Below, piece by piece: positions 56,801 to 64,000 of a stretch of DNA of 64,000 nucleotides (its first letter is position 1; each line of letters begins with the position of its first letter). The notes below the pieces were generated by a model, which had not been told where the DNA came from, did no database searches, and worked only from the letters and a program-made list of their open reading frames with translations. Made by a program: the position numbers and the translations under genes. The stretch covers positions 306,278,485-306,342,484 of the forward strand of contig NC_079147.1 in assembly GCF_945859685.1 (NCBI RefSeq), written 5' to 3'. This stretch comes from Eupeodes corollae (taxonomy: Eukaryota > Arthropoda > Insecta > Diptera > Syrphidae).

Positions 56801-57770
56801 AAGATATATTCCAAATTTCAAGTCCATTCGTTCAAAATTATGTGAGTTATGTATTCCCCAGTATTGAGATAAAATCTTTTGTTTTGAATATTAGAAATTA
56901 TAAGAAATTTTAATAATACCAACCATTAATCAAAAAAAAATTTAAAACCGAGTAATTAAAGGTTTTTGCTGCCAATAATCTTTTGGCACAACATTTTTGA
57001 AATCCTATGGAACAATTTCAGATCAAAACGAAAAAATTCTAGGGTGGCCTAGCTCCCAAATTTCTTGGACAGTGTTCAAAATAGAGCATTTAAAACCATT
57101 GATGACAAAAGCAACATCAAATTCCTTACTGACTATTCCTTATCTTAAACCAAATACTCGCCCATCTATAAATACCCATAAGTTTACCCTTGAGCCCAAT
57201 TCAAAACCAATGTACACCGACACTAACCCCCCATTTTTCGGGGGTCTTTGACTTATTAAATGTATTCAAATTCCTTCAACGTGCGCTAATTACAACAACA
57301 TTAATAATTAATAAGTCAGGGCTTGGATAACACAAGGAATATAAATAATTTTTACTAAATATCATTTTTTTCAGGTTGGAGTTCCAATTCTCGACAACAT
57401 AATATCGTGCATGGATCGATCGAGATGCCTAATGCTTCTTATATCAACAAATTTCCTTCTTAGTCATTGGTGTCAATTTGAAATGCGATTGGCTCAGCAT
57501 CGGTAAAGCATAAATTCATTCTTTACAAAAATAATAAAAATACTTACTTTCCATTTTTAATTTTCTTACAGAATGTTTGAAGCCAGCAAAGAGCACGTTA
57601 TCCTTGTATTTCTGGAGGACATTCCCAAGCACAAGCGTCCCAAGACTCTTCAATACCTCATGGACGTTAAAACATACATCAAATGGCCATCCGGATCGTC
57701 GCCCAACTCCAAGTTGGATGAAAAGAAATTATTCTGGAAACGCCTCCGAAGATCGATAAGCAATATCTAA
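44433..57770 (+). CDS. Toll-9: Toll-like receptor, Toll-9-like
   Basis: Five exons join in frame to 897 aa: 44433-44889, 51668-51913, 51971-53634, 57375-57502, 57572-57770. Drosophila Toll-9 is about 900 aa. Exon 1 starts MNHRYRILVFILLFYSNN, a signal peptide; another ATG lies at 44403. Leucine-rich repeats span about 185-515 (LRELDISYCKI, LKILDLSSNHV). A single C-terminal cysteine cap begins FVCDC near 524, the mammal-like plan of Toll-9. A TM helix is at ~689-711. The TIR domain spans ~751-890: box 1 YDIFISY, box 2 RDFEVGVPILDNI, box 3 FW in LFWKRL. The receptor would signal through TIR adaptors from the membrane. Exon 1 is joined across 6.8 kb with an atypical donor GTATAG. AATAAA is at 57927-57932. 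The paralogue call is less certain than the family. Confidence 0.82.
45058..45760 (+). repeat. Family A repeat, copy 3 (diverged)
   Basis: Begins AAACTTCCCACAG and shows GATTTGTCAAACTGAAAATTC, ACATTTCTCACCGTTTTAAGG, and TCCCTAGTATTTCAATC, matching the start of the copy at 5293. The later part lacks a clear 174-bp array. Lies in Toll-9 intron 1. Boundaries approximate. Confidence 0.5.
45765..45803 (+). repeat. RTE-like LINE 3' tail fragment
   Basis: GGACTGTAGCGCCACC followed by TTAAGTAAATAAGTAAATAAG is the same tail as the RTE-like LINE ending at 60980 (minus strand), ending in the same short TAAG-type repeats. It is an extremely 5'-truncated insertion of about 40 bp. Confidence 0.65.
45804..46189. 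other. Toll-9 intron 1, unassigned
   Basis: No supported content. Confidence 0.3.
46190..46460 (-). repeat. tRNA-derived SINE, copy 3 (diverged)
   Basis: Shares GTGACTTACGAGTACAACTC, GTGTGCGAGTAAAGTTGTCAGG, GAATTACTCCTAGAGGATTT, GATTCCTCGCAAGAG, and the head GACCTCTGGCATGACAGTCC with the complete SINE. The B box region is damaged (about 46405-46415) and the tail sequence is degraded, so this is the oldest of the copies. Confidence 0.75.
46461..48539. other. Toll-9 intron 1, mostly unassigned
   Basis: AT-rich. The only notable open frame is the short acidic one at 47116-47295, listed separately. Confidence 0.35.
47116..47295 (+). other. Short acidic ORF of unknown origin
   Basis: First ATG at 47116, 59 codons, containing LYTNKLPEYNNEEVEELYYG then ILDKYFEEFPKLVRL, strongly acidic and predicted helical. 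The codon pattern looks more protein-like than its surroundings, but no family is recognised and there is no clear promoter, splice site or Kozak match. It may be a decayed exon or chance. Confidence 0.25.
48540..48851 (-). pseudogene. Tc1/mariner transposase fragment
   Basis: The minus strand reads NIWFPQDGVTCHTARL (second catalytic Asp region, from about 48833) and, in another frame, KPATLEALEAAIVKAIIEV (48637-48581). The central SCDLTPLDYFLW-type segment is deleted. It is related to the relic at 7500-8295 (QQDGATCHKA and IDALEDNIKEFI in the same positions). Confidence 0.7.
48870..49430 (-). pseudogene. Jockey-like LINE fragment (family D copy 2)
   Basis: Minus-strand RT thumb region WNDHIFDVAKNAARCLGFLR with RCKKFVMPSDLAAIYKTFIR (49350-49230), then the C-terminal end KTNVHKYLLF-type sequence near 48900. 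It matches copies at 49785, 54556 and 42420. Frameshifted, with the middle lost. Confidence 0.7.
49785..51490 (-). pseudogene. Jockey-like LINE (family D copy 3), RT core deleted
   Basis: On the minus strand from 51459: endonuclease GLAIYIRNDVAYQLLPQ, the FLYRSPNLD block, and TEIVVTGDFNVHNLSWL (catalytic Asp/Asn). Then 51044-50817 has TSDHCIIF, the terminal Asp-His of the endonuclease. A pre-RT region follows (50561-50334), and after a jump over the RT palm comes WSDHIRDFAKNAARCLGFLR (about 50250) and the C-terminus near 49800. The RT YxDD motif is absent. Confidence 0.75.
53938..54449 (-). mobile_element. Harbinger-like MITE (512 bp) with ATT duplication
   Basis: Ends GGCTGCGTTCAATCTCAG and CACGAAATTGAACGTAGCC form imperfect TIRs, flanked by ATT (53935-53937, 54450-54452). 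The left half matches 38888-38565 and the right half matches 28148-28300. On the minus strand it keeps a start exon, 54264-54222 (MDNSTDSSDDDELI, donor G|GTGCGT), resembling the acidic N-terminus of a transposase gene facing the accessory gene. This MITE is an internal-deletion derivative of the larger element. Confidence 0.75.
54556..55377 (+). pseudogene. Jockey-like LINE 3' fragment (family D copy 4)
   Basis: Reads LYSIVQWGIKNRVEFNASKT, the RT region just after the catalytic box, then LLWNDHIFDIAENAARGLGF and RRCQKFFTSSDLAVIYK, IRPKLEYNSHIWAG, a damaged C-terminal block, and the 3'UTR AACCCCTTGAGTGCCCG with an A-rich end (55387). 5'-truncated and frameshifted. Inserted within family B copy 4. 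Confidence 0.75.
55574..56475 (+). mobile_element. I-like LINE 3' fragment with (TAA)n tail and TSD
   Basis: The target duplication ATGAACGCTGGT is at 55562-55573 and 56476-56487. It encodes RNase H (WKFLYIDGSKTQFSTSFAS at 55685-55741, CSDSRAVLSAIM near 55870) and a Cys/His finger (CTLCQTTINLKHIL). The 3' end is TAATAATAATAA-type, the diagnostic tail of I elements. An internal 98-bp tandem duplication lies at 56081-56264. 5'-truncated. The frame is open through 56189. Confidence 0.8.
56081..56264 (+). repeat. 98-bp tandem duplication in the I-like fragment
   Basis: CAAATCATTGACATCCAACA starts at 56081 and again at 56179; the units match nearly base for base through GACCCTGAGAATAT. It changes the C-terminus of the ORF. 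Confidence 0.85.
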
Positions 57771-57952
57771 AAAGGTCAACACCGTGCCCAAAGACTTCAC
57801 AATGTACCTGATAGTTAGAGTTTTCGGCATTAGTCATTAAAAAAAAACTCTCCTTTTTGTTTTCTCTTAAGTAACTTAAATTAATTTATTCTATTTTTCA
57901 TTAAAAACATTAAAAAAAATATTTTAAATAAAAGAAACGCGTGGTTTTTGTT
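57771..57952. terminator. Overlapping convergent 3' ends of Toll-9 and kin17
   Basis: 182 bp separate the two stop codons. AATAAA for Toll-9 is at 57927-57932 (+). AATAAA for kin17 on the minus strand is at 57890-57885. Each signal lies beyond the other, so the two 3'UTRs would overlap by about 40 bp or more. Confidence 0.7.
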
Positions 57953-59205
57953 TCAATGCAATTTGCTTATGTCCTCGTATTGAACGCGCTCAACGATTCT
58001 GCCTTTCAGCGGTCCACGTGATATTTCTATAGTCACACAGAAATTCTTCTCGTCCAGCTTTTTCAGAATGGCATCGGTGCCTCGATAGGCTCCATTCACT
58101 ACTTTTATGGGTTTGTCCAGAGCGGGAATTACAGTTTCTAAGTGAGCCTGGAAGGTACTTTGGTTATTGAGAGGATTTATTAGATTAAAACAAATGTCCA
58201 TCTTACCTGATCTACCTTGACTTTCTCTCCAGTTTCCAGGAACTTAATCTTCCCTCTGTATTTATCAATCACCTCTAGAACGACTGCCTTTTGCTTGTAG
58301 AACTTGTCTCCTAACGATTTGTCTATGAATTTTACTACGATTCCTTCGGTCAGCCAATAGTCTTTACGATTTTGTTTCTCCTTTTTGATTTCTTCCATTT
58401 TCATGATTTCACCAAGAGCACATGTGCTTGAGGAGGATGATGTTGAGGAAGAGGACGGTTTATTTAGAGGCTTTGGTTTTTTAAAAACTTTTTCATCCTC
58501 ATCCCCTGATGGTCGCTTTAACAAACACGATTTTCCCAAAGCTGTGCTATTTGGATTGAATTTCTTTTCCAGCTTGATTCCCAGAACAAGTGGTTCATCC
58601 TCATATCTCACAAACTCTGTGTACTTCTCGTCCTCACTTAGTTCGTCTTTCTTTTCCGACTGTTTCGCTTTCTCAATTTGCTTTTCTATGAATTCCATCA
58701 TCCTTTCCTGGTCGTCCTTTTCCATCTTCTCTTTTTTGTCCAGTTTATTTTGTGCCTCCAGAGCCTCCGGACTGCGATCGATGTAGGTGACGAACCAACC
58801 TTTTTCTGTCTCGTCAACCACACACTGTCCACTTCTTCCAAGCCATTTAACATAGTCGGATAGTGTCAGCCAACGGGTGGCATTCATGTGAATGTGGCTC
58901 TTATCGGCGATGTACTCCTGATAGATTTTATTTGCTGCCACTCGCTTTGTACCGAAACGGCGGCGCAACAGCTCCATGTAGCCATCGGAGAATTCTTTGG
59001 AGAAACTGAAGATGAATTTACCAGGGGAGTCAGCAAACAGGAGCAGCTGCCTCTGATGGGCTTCGCTAGTTGTGTGGCACTTGAATCCATTCTCGTCTCG
59101 ACACTGCTTCTGACACATTTGGCAGTACCATCTGAGTTTTTGCAATCCCTTGGCTTTCATTTTATTAGCCAGGTATTTAGGAGTGCCAACCTCTGCCTTA
59201 CCCAT
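57953..59205 (-). CDS. kin17: KIN17 DNA/RNA-binding protein
   Basis: Two exons, 59205-58207 and 58147-57953, join at DQ|AH (phase 0) to 397 aa; human KIN is 393 aa. Domains: a C2H2 zinc finger WYCQMCQKQCRDENGF...H (Cys28, Cys31, His44, His50), a KIN17 winged helix about 51-160 (RRFGTKRVAANKIYQEYI), an acidic/lysine-rich helical linker, a Ser-rich run (PSSSSTSSSSST), then two C-terminal SH3-like KOW modules. The first KOW ends at the intron and the second ends GPLKGRIVERVQYEDISKLH. KIN17 proteins are nuclear and act in DNA replication/repair and RNA processing. The ATG at 59205 (MGKAEVGTPKYLANKMK) is the family start. Tail-to-tail with the Toll-9-like gene. Confidence 0.96.
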
Positions 59206-60560
59206 TTTGATGTGTTTTTGTTAATTAAAAATAGAATTAGAATTAAATGTTTGCTTTTTATCAACAAAGAAGTAGATTTTTAGAAACTTTTTCAGAAACA
59301 GAAATGTCAAATGTTTGACATTCTGCAATTAAAACTCAGGGATGGCCACTTTGAAAATGGCCGCATTCAGTGAATAGTACAATTAATTTATTAAAGGCTC
59401 TTATACACTTTCTTAACGAAAAGAAAAATGAGTTTTATTTATAAATATTTTTGTATAGCTCTAATCGTATAAATCAGATTATTTTTATTGTTATATATTT
59501 TTCGATATTATAATAGTTTCCTTGCCCACGAAAATCAGGAACCTATCGGCCCACAGGTCTGTAAACGATTCCTTCTATTCCAGTGTCCACTACTTTCTGC
59601 TTTTTTAAATTTAATAATGAGTCGGCAGTTTTAAGAGTACGATAACTATAATCTATTTTGAAATTATTGGACCAATTAGATATATTTAAAAATTCCTTTT
59701 GAGAAAATTTAAATATGCATGGTTAGTCCACTCCACTTAATTATTAGTATTAAACAGTTGGTAATAAGGTCCGAAAAGTAAGATATTTAAACTTTGTTGT
59801 TGTAAAATAAAATAACAATTGATTTTCTTTGCTATTAAGTAACTTATCCCTATACATAAAGGTGGTTCAGAAAATAACGTTTATGGGCCTAATCGGGAAT
59901 CTATGATGAATTTCATCTTTTTGGAAGTACTTCTTTTCCCCAACATATTCTTTGGATGTCCAATGCAATAACAACTGAACTTTTTGAACATAAATTAGTT
60001 TCCAATGATTAAAATCGGCTGGCTTACATTCCCAGGAAATGTTCTACTTGCGATAACCCCCGCCAACATTATTATTCTAAGAAAATAAATACAACAAAGC
60101 CATAATTGCTCTTGTTGTCTGTCTATTTGCCATGCCCAGTCCTGATGGAACCACATGTTGTCAAGTCATGCTCTTTACTTTCATTCGAAATGAAATCGAT
60201 TCAAATATAAATTGGATTTTTAAAATTTACTTTTATCGATTTCGATTTAATTTTTCCGAACTCAAAACAAAGAGAATGTCCATGTTCTACATTTAGAAAT
60301 TTGCGATTTTCAAGTGACGTCAATTCGACCAGATTAAGTTGGTGTGATTTGAATTCCAAAAGAGGAGATTGTTTAAAATCTTTAGTGTTTTCACCTAAAG
60401 GAAATAAAACAGACAGGCAGATTCAGAAACGATACTTTGATACAGCAGTCATTCCCAACCAATATTTGGAAACTTCTTATCGCAAAGAACCGCAAATCTG
60501 CAAATAATATTTTTTATTCATTTTACAATGAACACAATTGTTTTTGACTGACGTGATATA
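59206..60560. other. Upstream region of kin17; nothing else recognised
   Basis: The kin17 promoter should lie just above 59205. The stretch to 60560 has no supported ORF; the 68-codon ORF at 60301 has no recognisable feature. Confidence 0.35.
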
Positions 60561-60979
60561 CACTGCCGGTCATAAGGTTAGAAGCAAAGAATCGGGTCAT
60601 TGTATTAGAAACACATCAAATAAATGAAAATAAAATGCAGTTATTTAAACATATTATTTTTATTTATTTTTAAGTTTTTTAATAATATGTCTTGCCACCA
60701 GCCTTCAAAATAACTTCAAATATTCTATCTTTGAAGAAGAAGAAAGAGATTTTAAGTAGTCTAGTGAAATCTCACTCCAGGCACATTTGATACCATGAAT
60801 TAGGGCTTCCTTGTCATCGTATTGCTTCCTTCCCTCGTATAACTTACGTTTAAACTAGTCCCACACCTTTTTAATTATGTTTAGGTCCGGGCCAACACAC
60901 CAAGTGGGCGTTTTGTTTCTCAATGAAGAATTTTACCTTTCGGATTGAGTGTATGGGAGCGTTCATGGAATTGGTCCAA
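60561..60979 (-). pseudogene. Tc1-like transposon fragment
   Basis: One end begins after TA as CACTGCCGGTCATAAGGTTAGA, a Tc1-type terminal repeat. The minus strand reads the transposase end WPGPNLNIIKKVWD*FKRKL (catalytic region with NxIxxxW and a stop; the family form is SPDLNPIENLW). The rest was removed or displaced at the 3' end of the RTE-like LINE. A different lineage from the element at 21654. Confidence 0.7.
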
Positions 60980-63715
60980 AACTTACTTACTTACTTAAGG
61001 TGGCGCTACAGTCCTGTGTGAACTAGGGCCTCACCCAACAAACTTCGCCATCTAGCTCGGTCCCTAGCTAGATGTCTCCAATTTCGCGCTCCAAGTTGGG
61101 TGAGGTCACCTTCCACTTTTGCGTGCCACCTGATCCGCGATCTTCCTCTACTGCGCTGTCCTGTGGGTCTGGATTCGAAGACTTTCCGGGCCGGAGCATT
61201 GGTTTCCATGCGCTCTAGGTGACCCAGCCATCTTAGTCGTTGGTCTTTTACCCTTCTGGCTAAGTCTACGTCGCTGTACAGCTCGTCGTTCCATCTTCTC
61301 CTCCACTCCCCTTCGATGCATACGGGACCGTAGATCACACGAAGAACTTTTCTCTCGAAGCGACCCAAGGTGCTTTCATCCACTTTTGTCATAGTCCATG
61401 CTTCTGCACCGTATAGCAGGACTTGGATAATAAGCGTCTTACATAGCAACACTTTGGTCCCTCCAGAGAGGACCGCTCAATTGCTTTCTTAGTCTAAGGA
61501 AACAGCGGTTAGCAAGAGTTAGTCCTTGACGACCTCAAAGTTACGTCTGTCGATGGTGACGTTTTGACCAAGCAGTCAGTATTGTATGTCCTTTCTTGAC
61601 GACAGCATGTACTTTGCTTTGCCCTCATTAACCGTTAAACCCACTTTTGCCGCCTCTGTCTCAATACTCACAAAAGCCCCATTCACATCACGCTGAGTTC
61701 TTCCGATTATGTCAATGTCATCAGCATATGCCAGTAATTGGACAGACTTTTGAAAGATAGTGCCTCTAGTGTTGACGTGTGAGCTCTGCACTAATCTTTT
61801 AAGCACGATGTTAAAAAAACCACATGACAGCGCTTCACCTTGTCTAAAACCATTTTTGACATCGAAAGGTTCTGTTAAGTTGTTTCCAACCTTTATAGAG
61901 CAGCGTGAATTCTCCATGGTCATCCTGCACAAACGGACGAGTTTGGCAGGGATGCCAAAACTAGACATGGCTCTATACAGCTCGTCCCTGTAGATCTGTC
62001 ATATGCGGCCTTGAAATTGATGAAAAGATGGTGGGTGTCGATTTGGTGTTCTTGGGGTTTTTCCAGGATCTGCCATAATGTGAATATTTGATCAATTTCG
62101 GACTTTCCTGGTCTAAAACTACACTGATAAGGACCTATCAGGTTGTTGACGATAGGCTTTAGACGTTCACATATTACGGCAGAGAAGATTTTATAGGCGA
62201 TGTTAAGTAGACTGATTCCTCTATAGTTGGTGCAGTTTAGAGGGTCTATTTTTTTCAGGATCGGGCAAACAATACTGAGGTTCCATTCATCGGGCCTGCT
62301 TTCTTCCGACCATATCTTACAGATAAGTTGGTGCATGTTCCTAACCAACTTATCTCCAGCTGCTTTAAAGAGCTCGGCATTCAAGCCATCCGCTCCAGCG
62401 GCTTTATTAGACTTCAACTTAGATATGGCAATCTTTCCTTCGTCTGAGTCGGGAAGACAGGATTGTTGGCTTTCATCGTCTATGTTGAATGGATCACCCT
62501 GCCTGAAAGCGGAATTCGGTTCGTTGTCGCCGTTATACAATCTGCAGAAGTGGTCCTTCCATATCGTCAGCAATGACTGCGGTTCCACTATGATGTTTCC
62601 ACCTTCGTCTTCGCAGCCTTCGGTTCAAGGTTTATGTACCTGTAAATTTCGTTTCATCTGTTCATAAAACTTTTGAACCTCATTCCTGCTTTTATACCTC
62701 TCAACATCTTCGACCGCACGCTTCTCATGCCCTCTCTTTTTCCTTCTGAGAAGTCGGCGTTCCTCTCACCTCTTCTGCTCATAGAGCTCACGAGCAGCTC
62801 TCGTCCTTTTATGCAGCGCCGCTTTGCGTGCCTGTTGTTTGGCTGCATTTGCCTGCCGACATTCCTCATCAAACCAGGGGTTCCTTGTTGGTGGCTGTTT
62901 GAAACCCAGCACATCAGAGGCGGCTTCTCTGATTGCATCTTGGCAATGTTGCCAATGGTTTTCGATACATTGTGTTGGCGGCAGAGAACTTCGAGAGAGG
63001 TTACTTGTCACTCGGTCGGAAAAGGATTTGGCGATCTCTGGCGATTGTAGCCGTTCGACGTTGTATCTTCTCCCAGCACCTTCCTGTTCTGCCTTGGGTC
63101 TGGAAATCCGAAGTGCTACCCTGGCTACAACGAGGTAGTGGTCCGAGTCGATGTTAGCTCCTCGAAAAGTTCGTACATCCATAATGCTGGAAGCGTGTCT
63201 GGCGTTGATCGCAATATGGTCAATCTGGTTGACGGTAGATTGATCTGGAGAAGTCCAAGTTCCTTTGTGGATGTTGAGGTGTGGAAAACGCGTACTGGCT
63301 ACCATGACGTTTCGCCCCGCAGCAAAATCTTCCGATTATTCCACCAAAGATGTCTTCCCTTCCTAGCTTGGCATTAAAATCGCCCAGGACTATTTTAATA
63401 TCGTAGCTAGGGCTCTGCTCATATGTTTTTTTCTAGGAGCTCGAAGAACATGTCTTTGGTGTTGTCGTCTTTCTCTTCTGTGGGAGCGTGCGCGCATATC
63501 AGGCTAATGTTGCCGAATTTAGTCTTGATGCGTATGGTCATGAGGCGCTCATTGATGCTCAAGACTTTTTGCCTAAGTCTGGCTCCAATGACGAAGCCGC
63601 ATCCAAATAAACGCTGTTGGTTTTCGTGGTAGCAGTCACCATAGTAAATATCGCAGTTTTCCATCCTCTTTTTGACCGGCCCATCCCATCGTATTTCCTG
63701 GGGGGTCATTCCGTA
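60980..63715 (-). mobile_element. RTE-like LINE, near full length, frameshifted
   Basis: Reading the minus strand from 63709: endonuclease pieces QEIRWDG, GFVIGARLRQ, ISLICAHAP, then IDHIAINARHASS and SDHYLVVARV. RT: KSNKAAGADGLNAELFKAAG, NYRGISLLNIAYKIFS, FIN/AYD palm remnant, FRQGEALSCGFFNI, and catalytic YADDIDIIG. The 3' region follows: LLYGAEAWTM then RWLGHLERM and HLARDRARWRSLL. The 3' end is CCACCTTAAGTAAGTAAGTAAG, short tandem repeats instead of poly(A) as in RTE. At least five frame breaks. The 5' end is not certain. Confidence 0.85.
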
Positions 63716-63840
63716 AAACGATAATCGTTCGACGATATCGTTTCGACGATAGTCTCACTTCACGTAAGACGATAATCGTCAAAGTGATATCGTCCAAACG
63801 ATAGCGTTTGCACGATAGCTAAGTAGGTATCGTCTGCTAT
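63716..63840. repeat. Cluster of ACGATA/TATCGT half-palindromes
   Basis: CGATAATCG, ACGATATCGT, GACGATAGT, GACGATAATCGTC, TGATATCGTC, AACGATAGCGTT, CACGATAGCT and GTATCGTC occur within 120 bp, at a density far above the flanks. Function unknown; may be an element end or a simple diverged microrepeat. Confidence 0.6.
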
Positions 63841-64000
63841 AAATTTCCATTGAGAACTAAGCAAATGGAAGCAAAAAAGTTTCGGTGTAGTTTAGTTTTG
63901 TTACAAAATGAAAATAAAAACTCAAAAAAATACAATGAATTCGGTTACGCATTTTTTTATATACAAAACATTAGTAATCTCTCTTAATTGTTGTTAAATA
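63841..64000. other. Window end, nothing recognised
   Basis: AT-rich sequence without a supported feature. Confidence 0.3.

Larger units (their letters stand above)
55530..57250 (+). pseudogene. Jockey-like LINE relic (copy 5) carrying an I-like insertion
   Basis: The RT motif MNAGVPQGSDLTPTLFLIFV is split: its first codons (ATGAACGCTGGT, 55562-55573) precede the I-like insertion and the rest resumes at 56476. A broken middle and a C-terminal FTLEPNSKP block at 57184 follow. Many stops. Confidence 0.55.

Noticed and set aside
58385..58786. 133-codon plus-strand ORF opposite kin17
   Set aside because: Exact shadow of the Ser/Lys/Glu-rich kin17 coding exon; no independent features.
61760..63632. 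Plus-strand ORFs at 61760-61993, 62227-62667, 62673-63050 and others
   Set aside because: Antisense shadows of the RTE-like LINE.

Overview
The window is a piece of an AT-rich insect nuclear genome, almost certainly a higher fly (Diptera, Brachycera). The host genes have short, phase-consistent GT-AG introns and read as clear fly orthologues. More than half of the sequence is transposable-element debris. There is no sign of prokaryotic organisation, CRISPR, rRNA or a functional tRNA gene.

Four host genes can be reconstructed exon by exon. (1) Ide, insulin-degrading enzyme (+, 1669-14669): 16 coding exons, 984 aa, with one 9 kb intron full of old elements. (2) A secreted MATH (TRAF-like) domain protein (-, 26576-14918): five exons, 312 aa, tail-to-tail with Ide, with its signal-peptide exon 10.5 kb upstream of the rest. 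(3) A Toll-9-like receptor (+, 44433-57770): five exons, 897 aa, with two introns swollen by elements. (4) kin17 (-, 59205-57953): two exons, 397 aa, tail-to-tail with Toll-9 and with overlapping predicted 3' ends. From memory, Ide and Toll-9 are also close neighbours in Drosophila melanogaster, so the block looks like conserved microsynteny enlarged by transposons.

Layout of the mobile fraction. The Ide intron 2 holds two relics of one LINE family, a repeat (family A) containing a ~174-bp tandem array, a Tc1/mariner relic and a Jockey-like relic. The MATH-gene intron 1 holds another family A copy, a TIR element (family B), a tRNA-derived SINE, and a LINE relic split by a 1.57-kb Tc1 element. 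Between the MATH gene and Toll-9 lies a three-level nest. A ~1-kb PIF/Harbinger-like element (28148-38888, 3-bp AAT duplication) was entered by an RNase H-bearing LINE (28351-38091), and that copy was entered on the opposite strand by an intact young relative (30412-36036). The young copy has two open reading frames, a 15-bp target duplication and a (CCTAA)n tail resembling the insect telomere motif. The Toll-9 intron 3 is a second nest, and the right end of the window is a near full-length but broken RTE-like LINE whose 3' tail sequence is shared by the SINE family.

The most useful observations are the intact LINE with a TTAGG-type tail, the datable nested insertions with target-site duplications on both sides, the SINE/RTE shared tail, the Harbinger-like element with its MITE derivative, and the two recovered multi-exon gene models (Toll-9-like, MATH). 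I see no evidence for a wholly new biological system, but the LINE family and its tail are the best candidates for something not yet described.
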